The position numbers were made by a program, and so were the translations under genes. The notes under the pieces were generated by a model, which saw only the letters and a program-made list of their open reading frames with translations, had not been told where the DNA came from and did no database searches. 64,000 bases of DNA from NCBI RefSeq assembly GCF_009674685.1, contig NZ_WKJI01000003.1:434001-498000 (forward strand). Direction: 5' to 3'. The stretch comes from Pedobacter puniceum (GTDB lineage: Bacteria; Bacteroidota; Bacteroidia; Sphingobacteriales; Sphingobacteriaceae). This document shows positions 56,177-64,000 of the stretch, piece by piece (the first letter of the stretch is position 1; every line of letters starts with the position of its first letter).

Positions 56177-56298
56177 TGATAAGTAATTGTTAAATAAATA
56201 TTAAAATCGATGCAAAATTAATATTCTGGTAACAATAGCTTAATCAAATTGAAAAGTTAATGATTTGTTAATATTAAATTAACGTTGCAAGAGAAAAC

Positions 56299-59200
56299 CT
56301 ACATGTTTCTTCTATATTGCCCGCCTACTTCATAAAGCGCTTGTGATAATTGACCTAAAGAACAATATTTTGTAGCCTCCATTAAACTTTCAAATATATT
56401 ACCGTTTTGGATGGCGGTTTTCTTTAAAGCTTCAAGCTCTATACTTGCTTTATGTGAATTCCTTGCCTTAAATGCTTCTAAAACACGTATTTGATATTCT
56501 TTCTCTTCTGTAGTTGCTCTAATAACTTCTCCTGGTGCAACCGTAGGCGAACCATCTTTACTTAAAAAGGTATTTACACCAATAATGGGGAAATCTCCAT
56601 TATGTTTAAGCGTTTCATAGTGTAAAGATTCTTCTTGTATCTTGCTTCTTTGATACATGGTTTCCATAGCGCCTAGTACCCCGCCACGCTCATTTAATCT
56701 GTTAAATTCTATTAATACTGCTTCTTCAACTAAATCTGTAAGCTCTTCTATAATAAAAGCACCTTGTAAAGGATTTTCGTTTTTAGCTAAGCCCAGCTCT
56801 TTATTGATGATGAGTTGTATGGCCATTGCCCTTCTTACAGATGCTTCAGTTGGTGTGGTTATAGCCTCGTCATAAGCATTGGTATGTAAAGAGTTGCAAT
56901 TATCATAAATGGCATAAAGCGCTTGTAGTGTAGTTCTGATGTCGTTAAAGTCAATCTCTTGAGCATGTAAAGACCTTCCAGAAGTTTGGATATGGTATTT
57001 CAATTTCTGAGATCTATCATTCCCTTTATATTTCTCTTTGATAGCTTTTGCCCAAATTCTTCTGGCTACTCTTCCTATCACGGCATATTCTGGATCTATA
57101 CCATTAGAGAAAAAGAAAGATAAATTAGGTGCAAAATCATCAATATGCATTCCTCTGCTTAGGTAATACTCCACAAAAGTGAAACCATTTGCTAGGGTAA
57201 ATGCTAATTGCGTAATGGGGTTTGCACCAGCTTCAGCAATATGATAGCCAGATATAGATACAGAGTAAAAGTTTCTAACTTTTTGGTCTATGAAATATTG
57301 CTGTATATCGCCCATCATTCTTAAAGCAAATTCAGTAGAGAAAATACAAGTATTTTGGGCTTGGTCTTCTTTTAAGATGTCTGCTTGTACAGTGCCTCTT
57401 ACCGTTGCTATTGCTTTTTCTTTGATTTGGTTATAGATAGCTGATGGTAAAACTTCATCTCCAGTAACTCCCAAAAGCATTAAGCCTAGCCCATTATTAC
57501 CTTCTGGTAAAGCTCCGTTGTAAACTGGTCTTGCTTGTTTTTTTGCTTGATAAATAGCTTGTATTTTAGCTTCAACCTCTGCTTCTAAACCGTTTTCTTT
57601 AATATAAATTTCACATTGCTGATCAATAGCGGCATTCATAAAAAAACCTAGAAGCATGGGCGCTGGTCCGTTAATCGTCATGGATACCGATGTGCTAGGG
57701 TCGCACAAATTAAAGCCAGAGTAGAGCTTCTTAGCATCATCTAAAGTAGCAATACTTACACCCGAGTTTCCAATTTTGCCATAAACATCGGGTCTGATAT
57801 GAGGGTCTTCGCCGTATAAAGTAACAGAGTCAAATGCGGTAGATAATCTTTTTGCATCCTGACCTAAAGATACATAATGGAATCTTTTATTGGTACGTTC
57901 TGGTCCGCCTTCACCCGCAAACATTCTTGTAGGGTCTTCACCTGCTCTTTTTAAAGGGAAAACACCCGCAGCATAAGGAAATTCGCCTGGTAAATTTTCT
58001 GTAAGTAACCATTTTAAAACATCGCCCCAAGCTTTGTATTTAGGCAAAGAAATTTTAGGGATTTTAAGTTTTGATAAAGAAACTGTTTTTAAAGCTTGTT
58101 TAATTTGTTTATCTCTAACCTGATAAACAAATTCATCCTGCTGATATTTTTCTAAAGTTTGAGGCCATTCTTTTAATAGATTTTTACAATAAGGATCTAG
58201 TTGCTCTTCTAGGTGATTGTAAATCTCTTTTAAAGCCTCAGCAGCTTGTTCTTGTTTGTAATCTACGCATAAATCTACCGCTCCATTAACTTGATACATC
58301 TTTTGAGCAATGCCTGCTTGCTGCTCAACCCAACTAGAATAAGCAAAATTTGCTTCTGTTATTTCTGCTAAATAACGGGTTCTATGAGGCGGAATGATGT
58401 ATTTTTTATCATTATCAGTATTCGCAACTTCTGCTTTGATATTGAAATTTAAGCCTGTTTTTATTTCTATTTGATGGATGATAGCCTTAAATAGTTGGTT
58501 GATTCCTGGGTCATTAAACTGAGATGCCATCGTGGTGAAGATGGGTAAATCTTCATCCGGAGTTTCAAATAGTAAATGGTTACGTTTAAATTGCTTTCTT
58601 ACATCTCTAATTGCATCTTGCGCACCTTTTTTATCTGATTTATTGATGGCTACCAAATCAGCAAAATCAAGCATATCAATTTTTTCTAATTGGGTTGCTG
58701 CACCAAATTCAGGGGTCATCACATATAAAGAAACATCCACATAATCTGTAATAGCAGTATCAGACTGGCCAATACCAGATGTTTCTACAATTATCATATC
58801 AAAACCAGCAGCTTTACAAATAGCTATAGACTCCTCAATATGTTTAGAAAGTGCCAAATTAGCTTGTCTGGTAGCTAAAGAGCGCATATAAACTCTAGGT
58901 GTATTAATCGCATTCATGCGGATACGGTCACCTAGGAGTGCTCCACCGGTTTTTCTTTTAGATGGATCTACCGAGATAATGGCTAAACTCTTATCTGTAT
59001 AAGTTAAAAAGCGCCTTACTAATTCATCTGTTAAAGATGATTTTCCTGCACCACCCGTTCCAGTAATGCCTAAAACTGGAGTAACCTTCCCATCAAGATT
59101 TTTTAATGCATTAATGAAATTTTCATGTTTTTGAGCAGCATTTTCTGCAAGTGTTATACAGCGAGCTATTTCTTGAAAATCTTTGTTTTTTATATTTGAT

Positions 59201-59664
59201 AATTCAGGTTTATAAATCTCAATCGGATTAAAATCGCAACTTTCAAGCATGTAATTAATCATGCCTTGTAAGCCCATCGTACGGCCATCATCCGGAGAGA
59301 ATATTTTAGCAATACCATATTGGTGCAGCTCTTCTATTTCTTCTTGCAAAATAACGCCTCCGCCACCACCAAAAATTTTAATATGCCCTGCTTGTTTTTC
59401 TTTAAGCAAGTCAAACATATATTTAAAATACTCGATATGTCCACCTTGGTATGATGTTAGAGCAATGCCTTGCACATCTTCTTGTATAGCACAGTTTACA
59501 ACCTCTTCAACAGATCTGTTGTGCCCTAAATGTATAACCTCGGCTCCAGATGATTGTAAAATCCTCCTCATGATATTGATAGTAGCATCATGGCCGTCAA
59601 ATAGTGAGGCTGCCGTTACAAATCGTATTTTATTTTTTGGTTTATAAATGGAGATTTCTTGCAT
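56299..59664 (-). CDS. icmF: Fused isobutyryl-CoA mutase/methylmalonyl-CoA mutase (IcmF)
   Basis: A 1121-residue adenosylcobalamin mutase. Residues about 10-140 form the B12-binding domain ([18 protein letters not shown], with the His ligand; the final Gly of DxHxxG is Thr). Residues 200-420 are a MeaB-like chaperone GTPase ([25 protein letters not shown]). Residues 560-1121 are the mutase barrel ([47 protein letters not shown]). IcmF rearranges isobutyryl-CoA to butyryl-CoA, with related acyl-CoAs possible. It has its own promoter. Confidence 0.92.
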   Translation of the reverse strand: MQEISIYKPKNKIRFVTAASLFDGHDATINIMRRILQSSGAEVIHLGHNRSVEEVVNCAIQEDVQGIALTSYQGGHIEYFKYMFDLLKEKQAGHIKIFGGGGGVILQEEIEELHQYGIAKIFSPDDGRTMGLQGMINYMLESCDFNPIEIYKPELSNIKNKDFQEIARCITLAENAAQKHENFINALKNLDGKVTPVLGITGTGGAGKSSLTDELVRRFLTYTDKSLAIISVDPSKRKTGGALLGDRIRMNAINTPRVYMRSLATRQANLALSKHIEESIAICKAAGFDMIIVETSGIGQSDTAITDYVDVSLYVMTPEFGAATQLEKIDMLDFADLVAINKSDKKGAQDAIRDVRKQFKRNHLLFETPDEDLPIFTTMASQFNDPGINQLFKAIIHQIEIKTGLNFNIKAEVANTDNDKKYIIPPHRTRYLAEITEANFAYSSWVEQQAGIAQKMYQVNGAVDLCVDYKQEQAAEALKEIYNHLEEQLDPYCKNLLKEWPQTLEKYQQDEFVYQVRDKQIKQALKTVSLSKLKIPKISLPKYKAWGDVLKWLLTENLPGEFPYAAGVFPLKRAGEDPTRMFAGEGGPERTNKRFHYVSLGQDAKRLSTAFDSVTLYGEDPHIRPDVYGKIGNSGVSIATLDDAKKLYSGFNLCDPSTSVSMTINGPAPMLLGFFMNAAIDQQCEIYIKENGLEAEVEAKIQAIYQAKKQARPVYNGALPEGNNGLGLMLLGVTGDEVLPSAIYNQIKEKAIATVRGTVQADILKEDQAQNTCIFSTEFALRMMGDIQQYFIDQKVRNFYSVSISGYHIAEAGANPITQLAFTLANGFTFVEYYLSRGMHIDDFAPNLSFFFSNGIDPEYAVIGRVARRIWAKAIKEKYKGNDRSQKLKYHIQTSGRSLHAQEIDFNDIRTTLQALYAIYDNCNSLHTNAYDEAITTPTEASVRRAMAIQLIINKELGLAKNENPLQGAFIIEELTDLVEEAVLIEFNRLNERGGVLGAMETMYQRSKIQEESLHYETLKHNGDFPIIGVNTFLSKDGSPTVAPGEVIRATTEEKEYQIRVLEAFKARNSHKASIELEALKKTAIQNGNIFESLMEATKYCSLGQLSQALYEVGGQYRRNM

Positions 59665-59687
59665 AACGCTGAAAGGTTTTTACATAG

Positions 59688-59716
59688 CAAATTTAACTAA
59701 TTGATGATGTACCAAA
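59688..59716 (-). promoter_or_regulatory. Promoter of icmF
   Basis: On the minus strand TTTG (59716-59713), 17 bases, TAAATTTG (59695-59688). This fits the Bacteroidota pattern and gives a leader of about 17 bases before the ATG at 59664. Confidence 0.65.
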
Positions 59717-59756
59717 GCTTTTAATTCGTAATAATCTTATGGATATTGATAAGGTC

Positions 59757-59794
59757 AAAAAAAATAGGGAGCTAATATTTATCAGCTCCCTATT
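59757..59794 (-). terminator. Terminator after the Usp-like gene
   Basis: AATAGGGAGCT (59763-59773), a 10-base loop, AGCTCCCTATT (59784-59794); on the minus strand it is followed by an eight-base T run (59764-59757). Confidence 0.82.
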
Positions 59795-59812
59795 CTAAAA
59801 AGGTTTTAAATC

Positions 59813-60646
59813 TTAATTATTAATCACCAATATTGGTTTTTTAGCAATTCTTGCCAATTTAATAGCCACTGATTCTAAATAATCTCCATCTTTTAATAAA
59901 TGGTTTTTGTTAATCATACTGTAAACATCGCCCAACAAATATTCATGAATTAAGTCTGGATATTTTTGAATATCTAAGCGTCTTAAATTTTCGAGATTCA
60001 TTTTGCAATCGCTTATTCTTCCTGCAAAGCAGTCTTTGTAAAGTTGCTTTCCATACTCAATATCTAAATCGGGGATACCACTATCAGAAGCATGTGCTAA
60101 TGTTAAATCACAGTTTAAATGCTTTGCAACTTGTCCAAAAGCTCTGATGAATCTTACCTCTGTAAACCTAATATCAGTGCAATAAACTACATTTTTTAAT
60201 TGTTTAGGCTCTTGCACATCATCAGGAAGAAATAAAATTGGACATTTAGCTTTATTGATGATTTTAGAAGTTAAAGTATCCAATTTAATGCCTTTATCAT
60301 CTATATAAGAACAGTTCAGGATAATTAATTGAGTATCCAAAACCTGTTTGAAATTATTTTCAGATTTTAAAATCTCTTGAGCATTAAAGATAGGATAGTG
60401 TATCTGATTAGAAAAATTACCTTGTAAAAGTTCAGGTAACAAAGTTGTAAGATTTGTCTGTTTAGAATAGACTTCACTACTGTCTGTTTCTGCAACAAGG
60501 TTAAGCTGTTTCTCTTTAGCATTTTGCTTTAGTTGTGTATCGCAAAATGCTGATTTTGCTTCTGTAATTTTAGAAATTGATGTTATCCATTGTAATACAG
60601 AAGTGCTGGCGGCTTTGAAATTAACGAAATGACTGATATTTTTCAT
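59813..60646 (-). CDS. UspA-like universal stress protein, divergent
   Basis: A 277-residue protein with two Usp-like halves. The first half is degenerate; the second (about 150-277) shows CPILFLPDDV, NVVYCTDIRFTEVRFIRAFGQVAKHLNCDLTLAHASD and the terminal strand KLARIAKKPILVINN. The ATP-binding GxxG(9)GS motif is not clear, so nucleotide binding is doubtful. ATG 60646 is used; the non-ATG codon at 60688 is rejected. Followed by a strong terminator. Confidence 0.7.
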   Translation of the reverse strand: MKNISHFVNFKAASTSVLQWITSISKITEAKSAFCDTQLKQNAKEKQLNLVAETDSSEVYSKQTNLTTLLPELLQGNFSNQIHYPIFNAQEILKSENNFKQVLDTQLIILNCSYIDDKGIKLDTLTSKIINKAKCPILFLPDDVQEPKQLKNVVYCTDIRFTEVRFIRAFGQVAKHLNCDLTLAHASDSGIPDLDIEYGKQLYKDCFAGRISDCKMNLENLRRLDIQKYPDLIHEYLLGDVYSMINKNHLLKDGDYLESVAIKLARIAKKPILVINN

Positions 60647-60728
60647 GAGATAATAAATTGTGGTAAGAATTGCTTTTTTTAAATACAATTTTTAAACCAC
60701 TTATTGTATCATCACAAAAAAAAATGAA

Positions 60729-60899
60729 TTATTTTTTTCTTTGTCCTGGCGCAAAAGGTTTGGCAGATTTACTACCTGTTATCTTCTTTGCTTGTCCGGG
60801 AGGTACTTTACCGCTTCTTCCTGCTGTTTGATAGGCGCAACTTGAAAGTATGAAGGCAAAAATTACGAATAGACTTATAATAGATTTTAAATTTTTCAT
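60729..60899 (-). CDS. Small lipoprotein, 56 aa, PPGQAKK type
   Basis: A 56-residue lipoprotein. MKNLKSIISLFVIFAFILSS is the signal sequence with lipobox LSSC at residue 21. The mature 36 residues read PPGQAKKITGSKSAKPFAPGQ near the end, a Lys/Pro/Gly-rich tail shared by many tiny Bacteroidota proteins sometimes mislabelled as a quinol oxidase subunit. A -7-like box (TAATTTTG, 60930-60923) lies 24 bases upstream. Function unknown. Confidence 0.8.
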   Translation of the reverse strand: MKNLKSIISLFVIFAFILSSCAYQTAGRSGKVPPGQAKKITGSKSAKPFAPGQRKK

Positions 60900-60927
60900 G
60901 TTTTAATTTTTGCGATATCATGCAAAA

Positions 60928-61881
60928 TTAAAGCCACTTCTTCTTCTTAAAATAAATCAAAGTGCCAAAAGAGGAAACAAACATTAAAGTAATAGCTAAT
61001 AGATAGCCATACTCCCAATCAAGTTCTGGCATAATTTTAAAATTCATACCGTAAATACTGGCAATTAGGGTAGGAGGCATAAAAGCAACCGTAGCAACGG
61101 TAAATATTTTGATGATACGGTTTTGCTCAATGTTAATTAAACCCATAAAAGTATCTTGAAGATATTCTAATCGTTCAAAAGCAAATTTATTATGCTCTAA
61201 TAGGGAGCTGATATCTTTAATCATGATTCTTAAAACCCCCATATACTCTTGCGGAAAAGTTGAGGATTTCATCAAAGCAGAAATCATTCTCTGCTTATCA
61301 ATAATATTTTCTCTCAGCATCATATTATCGTTCTGAAGCGATGAAATCTTTAATAAATCTTCTTCATCTACCTTTTCGCTGGTTGCTTTTAAACTTTTAT
61401 TTAGTTCTGATATTACACGAGCAATGTTTTCTATCAAATCAGCATCTTGGTCTATACAGGTTTCTAAAATGGTAGAAAGTATCTGAAAACCATTAACATA
61501 CAAAGTTGGGTTAGCCTTAATCTTTTTTACAGATTCTCCAAAAGTTTTTAAATCATCATCGCGGTAAGTAAATAATATACCTTTTTCAAGGATGATAGAA
61601 ACCGGACTATAATCAAAACCGTGTTGCCTTACGGATAAAAAGTTAGAGTTAATGATAATTTCGTTATCCATCTCGCTAAAGCGTGATGAACTTTCTATCT
61701 CTTGAGATTCTTCTTCTGATGAGTATTTGATGTCAAAATAAGTTTCTATCGTAACTTTTTCCTCTACAGTTGGGTTCTGCAAATCAACCCAAACCAAGCT
61801 TTCCATAGGTATTTCCCTTAAAAGCTCTACATCTGTCTCTTTTGCAAGGCGGGTATTTTTTTTATAATAGATTCTAAGCAT
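60928..61881 (-). CDS. corA: CorA-family magnesium transporter
   Basis: A 317-residue CorA. The cytoplasmic alpha-beta funnel domain precedes two C-terminal helices, with the pore signature YGMNF before the second helix (TVATVAFMPPTLIASIYGMNF). It forms a pentameric Mg2+ or Co2+ channel. ATG 61881 faces the divergent radical SAM gene. A TATTTTTG box (61929-61922, minus strand) could be its -7 element. The adjacent 56-aa lipoprotein is downstream in the same direction. Confidence 0.9.
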   Translation of the reverse strand: MLRIYYKKNTRLAKETDVELLREIPMESLVWVDLQNPTVEEKVTIETYFDIKYSSEEESQEIESSSRFSEMDNEIIINSNFLSVRQHGFDYSPVSIILEKGILFTYRDDDLKTFGESVKKIKANPTLYVNGFQILSTILETCIDQDADLIENIARVISELNKSLKATSEKVDEEDLLKISSLQNDNMMLRENIIDKQRMISALMKSSTFPQEYMGVLRIMIKDISSLLEHNKFAFERLEYLQDTFMGLINIEQNRIIKIFTVATVAFMPPTLIASIYGMNFKIMPELDWEYGYLLAITLMFVSSFGTLIYFKKKKWL

Positions 61882-61891
61882 TGGCCATCAA

Positions 61892-61921
61892 TTTGTATTG
61901 CTTTATCATTTCGTATCTTTG
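61892..61921 (+). promoter_or_regulatory. Promoter of the radical SAM gene
   Basis: TTTG (61892-61895), 18 bases, TATCTTTG (61914-61921): exact match to the Bacteroidota pattern. It overlaps the TTG-initiated upstream extension of the reading frame and abuts the corA promoter on the other strand. Confidence 0.72.
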
Positions 61922-61939
61922 CAAAAATATCTTTTAATA

Positions 61940-62893
61940 GTGGAAAAATCTCTCGCTTTCGGCGAAAAAAATTATAATTATTACAGTGCTTACTTAAAAG
62001 AGAAGTATCAAGTAAAACGTGTGTACAAAGTTATTGTTGATGGAGGTTTTACTTGCCCCAACCGCGATGGCTCTAAGGGCTATGGAGGCTGTACCTATTG
62101 CAATGTAGATTCCTTTACACCTACATCCAGAACTATGGCTACTATGAAAGAGCAAATAGAGTTTGGGATGGAACGAGCTAGAAAGCATTATAAAGCAGAA
62201 AAGTTCATCATTTATTTTCAGCCTAACACTAATACTTACGCTCCGGCACATTATTTAAAAGCCATGTATGACGAAGCTTTAAGTGTTGATACGACCGATG
62301 TTGTTGGCTTATCTGTTGGTACCAGACCCGATTGTTTAGATGCAGAAAAAATAGCTTTATTAGAAAGTTATACCGATAGGCTAGATGTTGATTTGGAAAT
62401 GGGTATGGAGTCTATTTATAACGAAACATTATCGCAAATTAATCGCGGCTGTTCTCACGATGAGTTTATAGACATCATGAAACTGTTAGAGAATACCAAA
62501 TTAGATATTTGTGTTCATACCATTTTTGGTTTACCCGGTGAAACTAAAGATATGATGCTTAAATATGCTGATGAGATAAATCGTTTCCCACAAATAAACT
62601 TCGTTAAATTTCATCATTTACACATCGTAGAAGGCTCTATTATGGGCGTAAAGTATAAGAAAGAACCTTTTAAGTTGTTTAGTTTAGAAGAGTATACTGA
62701 TTTTCTTTGCGAGTTATTACCATTAGTTCGTCCGGATATTATTATACAACGCCTTTTCGGTATTTCTGATTTAGATATGCTAATTGCTCCTAAATGGGGT
62801 TTAAAAAAATCAGAGATACAAACTTATATTGATAACGAAATAGAAAGAAGAGGAATTGTACAAGGTTCTCAGTATCAAAAGATTCTTATCTAA
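61940..62893 (+). CDS. Radical SAM protein (YhcC/TIGR01212 type)
   Basis: A 317-residue radical SAM enzyme. The cluster motif is unusual in spacing: FTCPNRDGSKGYGGCTYCN, with the pattern CxnCxxC of the YhcC family. It also contains VGTRPDCLDAEKIALLE, DLEMGMES and CVHTIFGLPGETKDMM. Elp3-like core without a HAT domain; function in bacteria is not settled, with tRNA modification suggested. GTG 61940 is used because an exact promoter lies at 61892-61921. Confidence 0.85.
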   Translation: MEKSLAFGEKNYNYYSAYLKEKYQVKRVYKVIVDGGFTCPNRDGSKGYGGCTYCNVDSFTPTSRTMATMKEQIEFGMERARKHYKAEKFIIYFQPNTNTYAPAHYLKAMYDEALSVDTTDVVGLSVGTRPDCLDAEKIALLESYTDRLDVDLEMGMESIYNETLSQINRGCSHDEFIDIMKLLENTKLDICVHTIFGLPGETKDMMLKYADEINRFPQINFVKFHHLHIVEGSIMGVKYKKEPFKLFSLEEYTDFLCELLPLVRPDIIIQRLFGISDLDMLIAPKWGLKKSEIQTYIDNEIERRGIVQGSQYQKILI

Positions 62894-62908
62894 AAACATA
62901 TCAAATAC

Positions 62909-62946
62909 AAACAGCGACTAGAATTTATCATAGTCGCTGTTTTTTT
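62909..62946 (+). terminator. Terminator after the radical SAM gene
   Basis: AAACAGCGACTA (62909-62920), loop of 10, TAGTCGCTGT (62931-62940) and a T run to 62946. Confidence 0.82.
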
Positions 62947-62988
62947 ATCATCATATTAGGCCAACTTAATAACTCAACCAACTAAGTC

Positions 62989-63077
62989 CTAACCAACTAG
63001 TTACTAACAACCTAACCAACTAGTTACTAACAACCTAACCAACTAGTTACTAACAACCTAACCAACTAGTTACTAAC
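62989..63077. repeat. 23-bp tandem repeat, three full copies plus a partial one
   Basis: Exact 23-base units start at 62989, 63012 and 63035; a fourth begins at 63058 and diverges after 20 bases. The unit is CTAACCAACTAGTTACTAAC plus AAC and holds the palindrome AACTAGTT. A degenerate copy precedes it (62962-62988). It sits between two convergent genes. No spacers, so it is a minisatellite and not a CRISPR array. Confidence 0.85.
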
Positions 63078-63088
63078 CAACTAACAGC

Positions 63089-63559
63089 CTACCCATATTT
63101 CCCAAACAATTTTTCTACTGCTATTTCTCTAAACTCAAAAATATCGCGAGTTTGTTTACCAACAATAAGTGCATTTGCTAGCGTACCAATAGGCCCGAAT
63201 GGGATTCCGTACATTAATTTATCGGTCATTAAAACGCCACCATCAATTTCTTCAAAATGGTGCTCATGATGCCAAAACTTAAAAGGACCGAAACGTTGTT
63301 CATCAATAAAGTATTGGTGTTCTTTTACTGCAGTAATTTCTGTCATCCAATCCATCTTAATACCAAAAAGAGGCGAAACTTTATAGGTAATAATCATGCC
63401 TTCGTACATCTTGGTTTTTTCTGTATAATCAGATGTGATGATAAAATTCATGCTCGGCGGAGTTATTTTTGCCAAGTTAAGAGGTGATGAAAAGAAATCC
63501 CAAGCTTCTGCTAAGCTAATAGGTAATTTCTGACTAAAGTTTAGTGTATAAGTTTTCAT
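63089..63559 (-). CDS. SRPBCC (START-like) family protein
   Basis: A 156-residue SRPBCC-fold protein: FSQKLPISLAEAWDFFSSPLNLAKITPPSM at the start, then FVIT-like MIITYKVSPLFGIKMDWMTEI, RFGPFKFWHHEHHFEE and the C-terminal helix GTLANALIVGKQTRDIFEFRE. Such proteins bind hydrophobic ligands in a deep pocket; ligand unknown. An 8-bp inverted repeat (63562-63581) lies directly before the start codon. Confidence 0.82.
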   Translation of the reverse strand: MKTYTLNFSQKLPISLAEAWDFFSSPLNLAKITPPSMNFIITSDYTEKTKMYEGMIITYKVSPLFGIKMDWMTEITAVKEHQYFIDEQRFGPFKFWHHEHHFEEIDGGVLMTDKLMYGIPFGPIGTLANALIVGKQTRDIFEFREIAVEKLFGKYG

Positions 63560-63561
63560 GT

Positions 63562-63581
63562 AGATGTTTAAACAAACATCT
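63562..63581 (-). promoter_or_regulatory. Inverted repeat in the leader of the SRPBCC gene
   Basis: AGATGTTT (63562-63569), loop AAAC, AAACATCT (63574-63581), ending two bases before the ATG on the minus strand. It could mask the start codon in mRNA or bind a repressor. Confidence 0.25.
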
Positions 63582-63610
63582 ATGATTAAAGTTTTAAGCT
63601 AGTTTTGAAA

Positions 63611-64000
63611 TTACTGTACCATTTTATTAGCACAAGCAGAGCTTGCAAACGCTTCTGGTTTAGCCTTAAAAACAAAGCCCATACTTAAGATGTAGCCCAT
63701 TGCCTCGTGTAGTGCTGCATTAGATTTAAACTGTGGGTTGGTATTAATATCAGCATGTACCTCCAAATCTACATCGTACAAATCAAGTAAATCACACAGG
63801 GTGTAGGCTGTTTCAATAGATTTCTGTACCTCAGTAAGCATTCTCTCTTTGATACTCATCTTTTGAGTGCTTCTTTCCTGATGGATAAACATGAAACCGC
63901 CTTTTTGTTCTCTTAAAAATACAATAACGGTAGCAAAGTCTGCGGTATTACCTTTAACCTGAGAGTCTGTACCAATACAAACTTTAAGTTTGTTTCCTGC
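63611..64000 (-). CDS. YkuK-like RNase H-fold protein, 5-prime end cut off
   Basis: The frame stays open to the window edge, giving at least 129 residues. It begins GNKLKVCIGTDSQVKGNTADFATVIVFLRE, the strand and Asp of the DUF458/YkuK ribonuclease H-like family, and continues with DLYDVDLEVHADINTNPQFKSN and MGFVFKAKPEAFASSACANKM. The Asp residues in GTDSQ and HADIN would be catalytic, though activity is unproven. ATG 63892 is internal, not the start. Confidence 0.85.
   Translation of the reverse strand, partial: AGNKLKVCIGTDSQVKGNTADFATVIVFLREQKGGFMFIHQERSTQKMSIKERMLTEVQKSIETAYTLCDLLDLYDVDLEVHADINTNPQFKSNAALHEAMGYILSMGFVFKAKPEAFASSACANKMVQ

Noticed and set aside
62989-63077. CRISPR-like array
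   Set aside because: The repeats are head to tail with no variable spacers, and no cas genes are in the window.

Overview
The window looks like chromosome of a Bacteroidota member of the Sphingobacteriaceae type (Pedobacter-like). Signs are the AT-rich sequence, a SusC/SusD starch locus, promoters of the Bacteroidota form TTTG-N17/18-TAnnTTTG, near absence of Shine-Dalgarno sequences, the long plant/Bacteroidota form of IspG, a fused isobutyryl-CoA mutase, and many small conserved Bacteroidota proteins. No rRNA, tRNA, CRISPR array, prophage or intact insertion sequence was recognised.

Bases 1-2100 are a decayed accessory patch. It holds an AAC(3)-I-like acetyltransferase with a one-base frameshift, a fragment duplicated from a gene 1.1 kb away, short hairpin repeats, and a ParDE toxin-antitoxin pair whose antitoxin has a nonsense codon while the toxin is open. 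Bases 2160-13100 are mostly housekeeping: tilS, an OstA-like protein, an RDD membrane protein, ispG, a LytS/LytTR two-component pair and a hydrolase.

Bases 12090-30643 are a complete starch/maltodextrin utilisation locus: LacI-type regulator, 34-bp perfect palindrome, susC, susD, susE-like, GH31 alpha-glucosidase, periplasmic GH13, beta-phosphoglucomutase, GH65 maltose phosphorylase, MFS sugar transporter and an outer-membrane GH13 lipoprotein. Surface binding and cutting (SusCDE, lipoprotein GH13) feed the periplasmic enzymes. Imported maltose would be phosphorolysed to glucose plus beta-glucose-1-phosphate, which PgmB turns into glucose-6-phosphate.

Bases 30698-40900 carry a phosphoesterase/beta-barrel fusion with a beta-propeller lipoprotein, then an HD-PycTM membrane protein convergent with a class III cyclase-like DUF2652 protein (a possible Pycsar-like signalling pair), DUF4202 and a PAS histidine kinase/regulator pair. 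Bases 40947-45507 form a glycolysis block: pfkA, a BadF-type kinase paralogue with a degenerate phosphate loop, and gapA. It is divergent from a NUDIX-type regulator, followed by an intact BadF paralogue. A shared site, TGTA-N5-TACACTAAGT, lies before pfkA/NUDIX and before the second BadF gene, with weaker matches before susC and gdhA. It may mark one carbon regulon.

Bases 45594-64000 hold a CobW GTPase, a GAF histidine kinase, topoisomerase IB, biotin carboxylase, riboflavin synthase, Ogt, CcmBCD cytochrome c maturation genes, glutamate dehydrogenase, a phosphate-selective-type porin, IcmF, a Usp-like protein, a 56-residue lipoprotein, CorA, a radical SAM protein, a 23-bp tandem repeat, an SRPBCC protein and a YkuK-like RNase H-fold protein cut by the window edge. 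Several start codons are moved here to the ATG or GTG downstream of a recognisable promoter.
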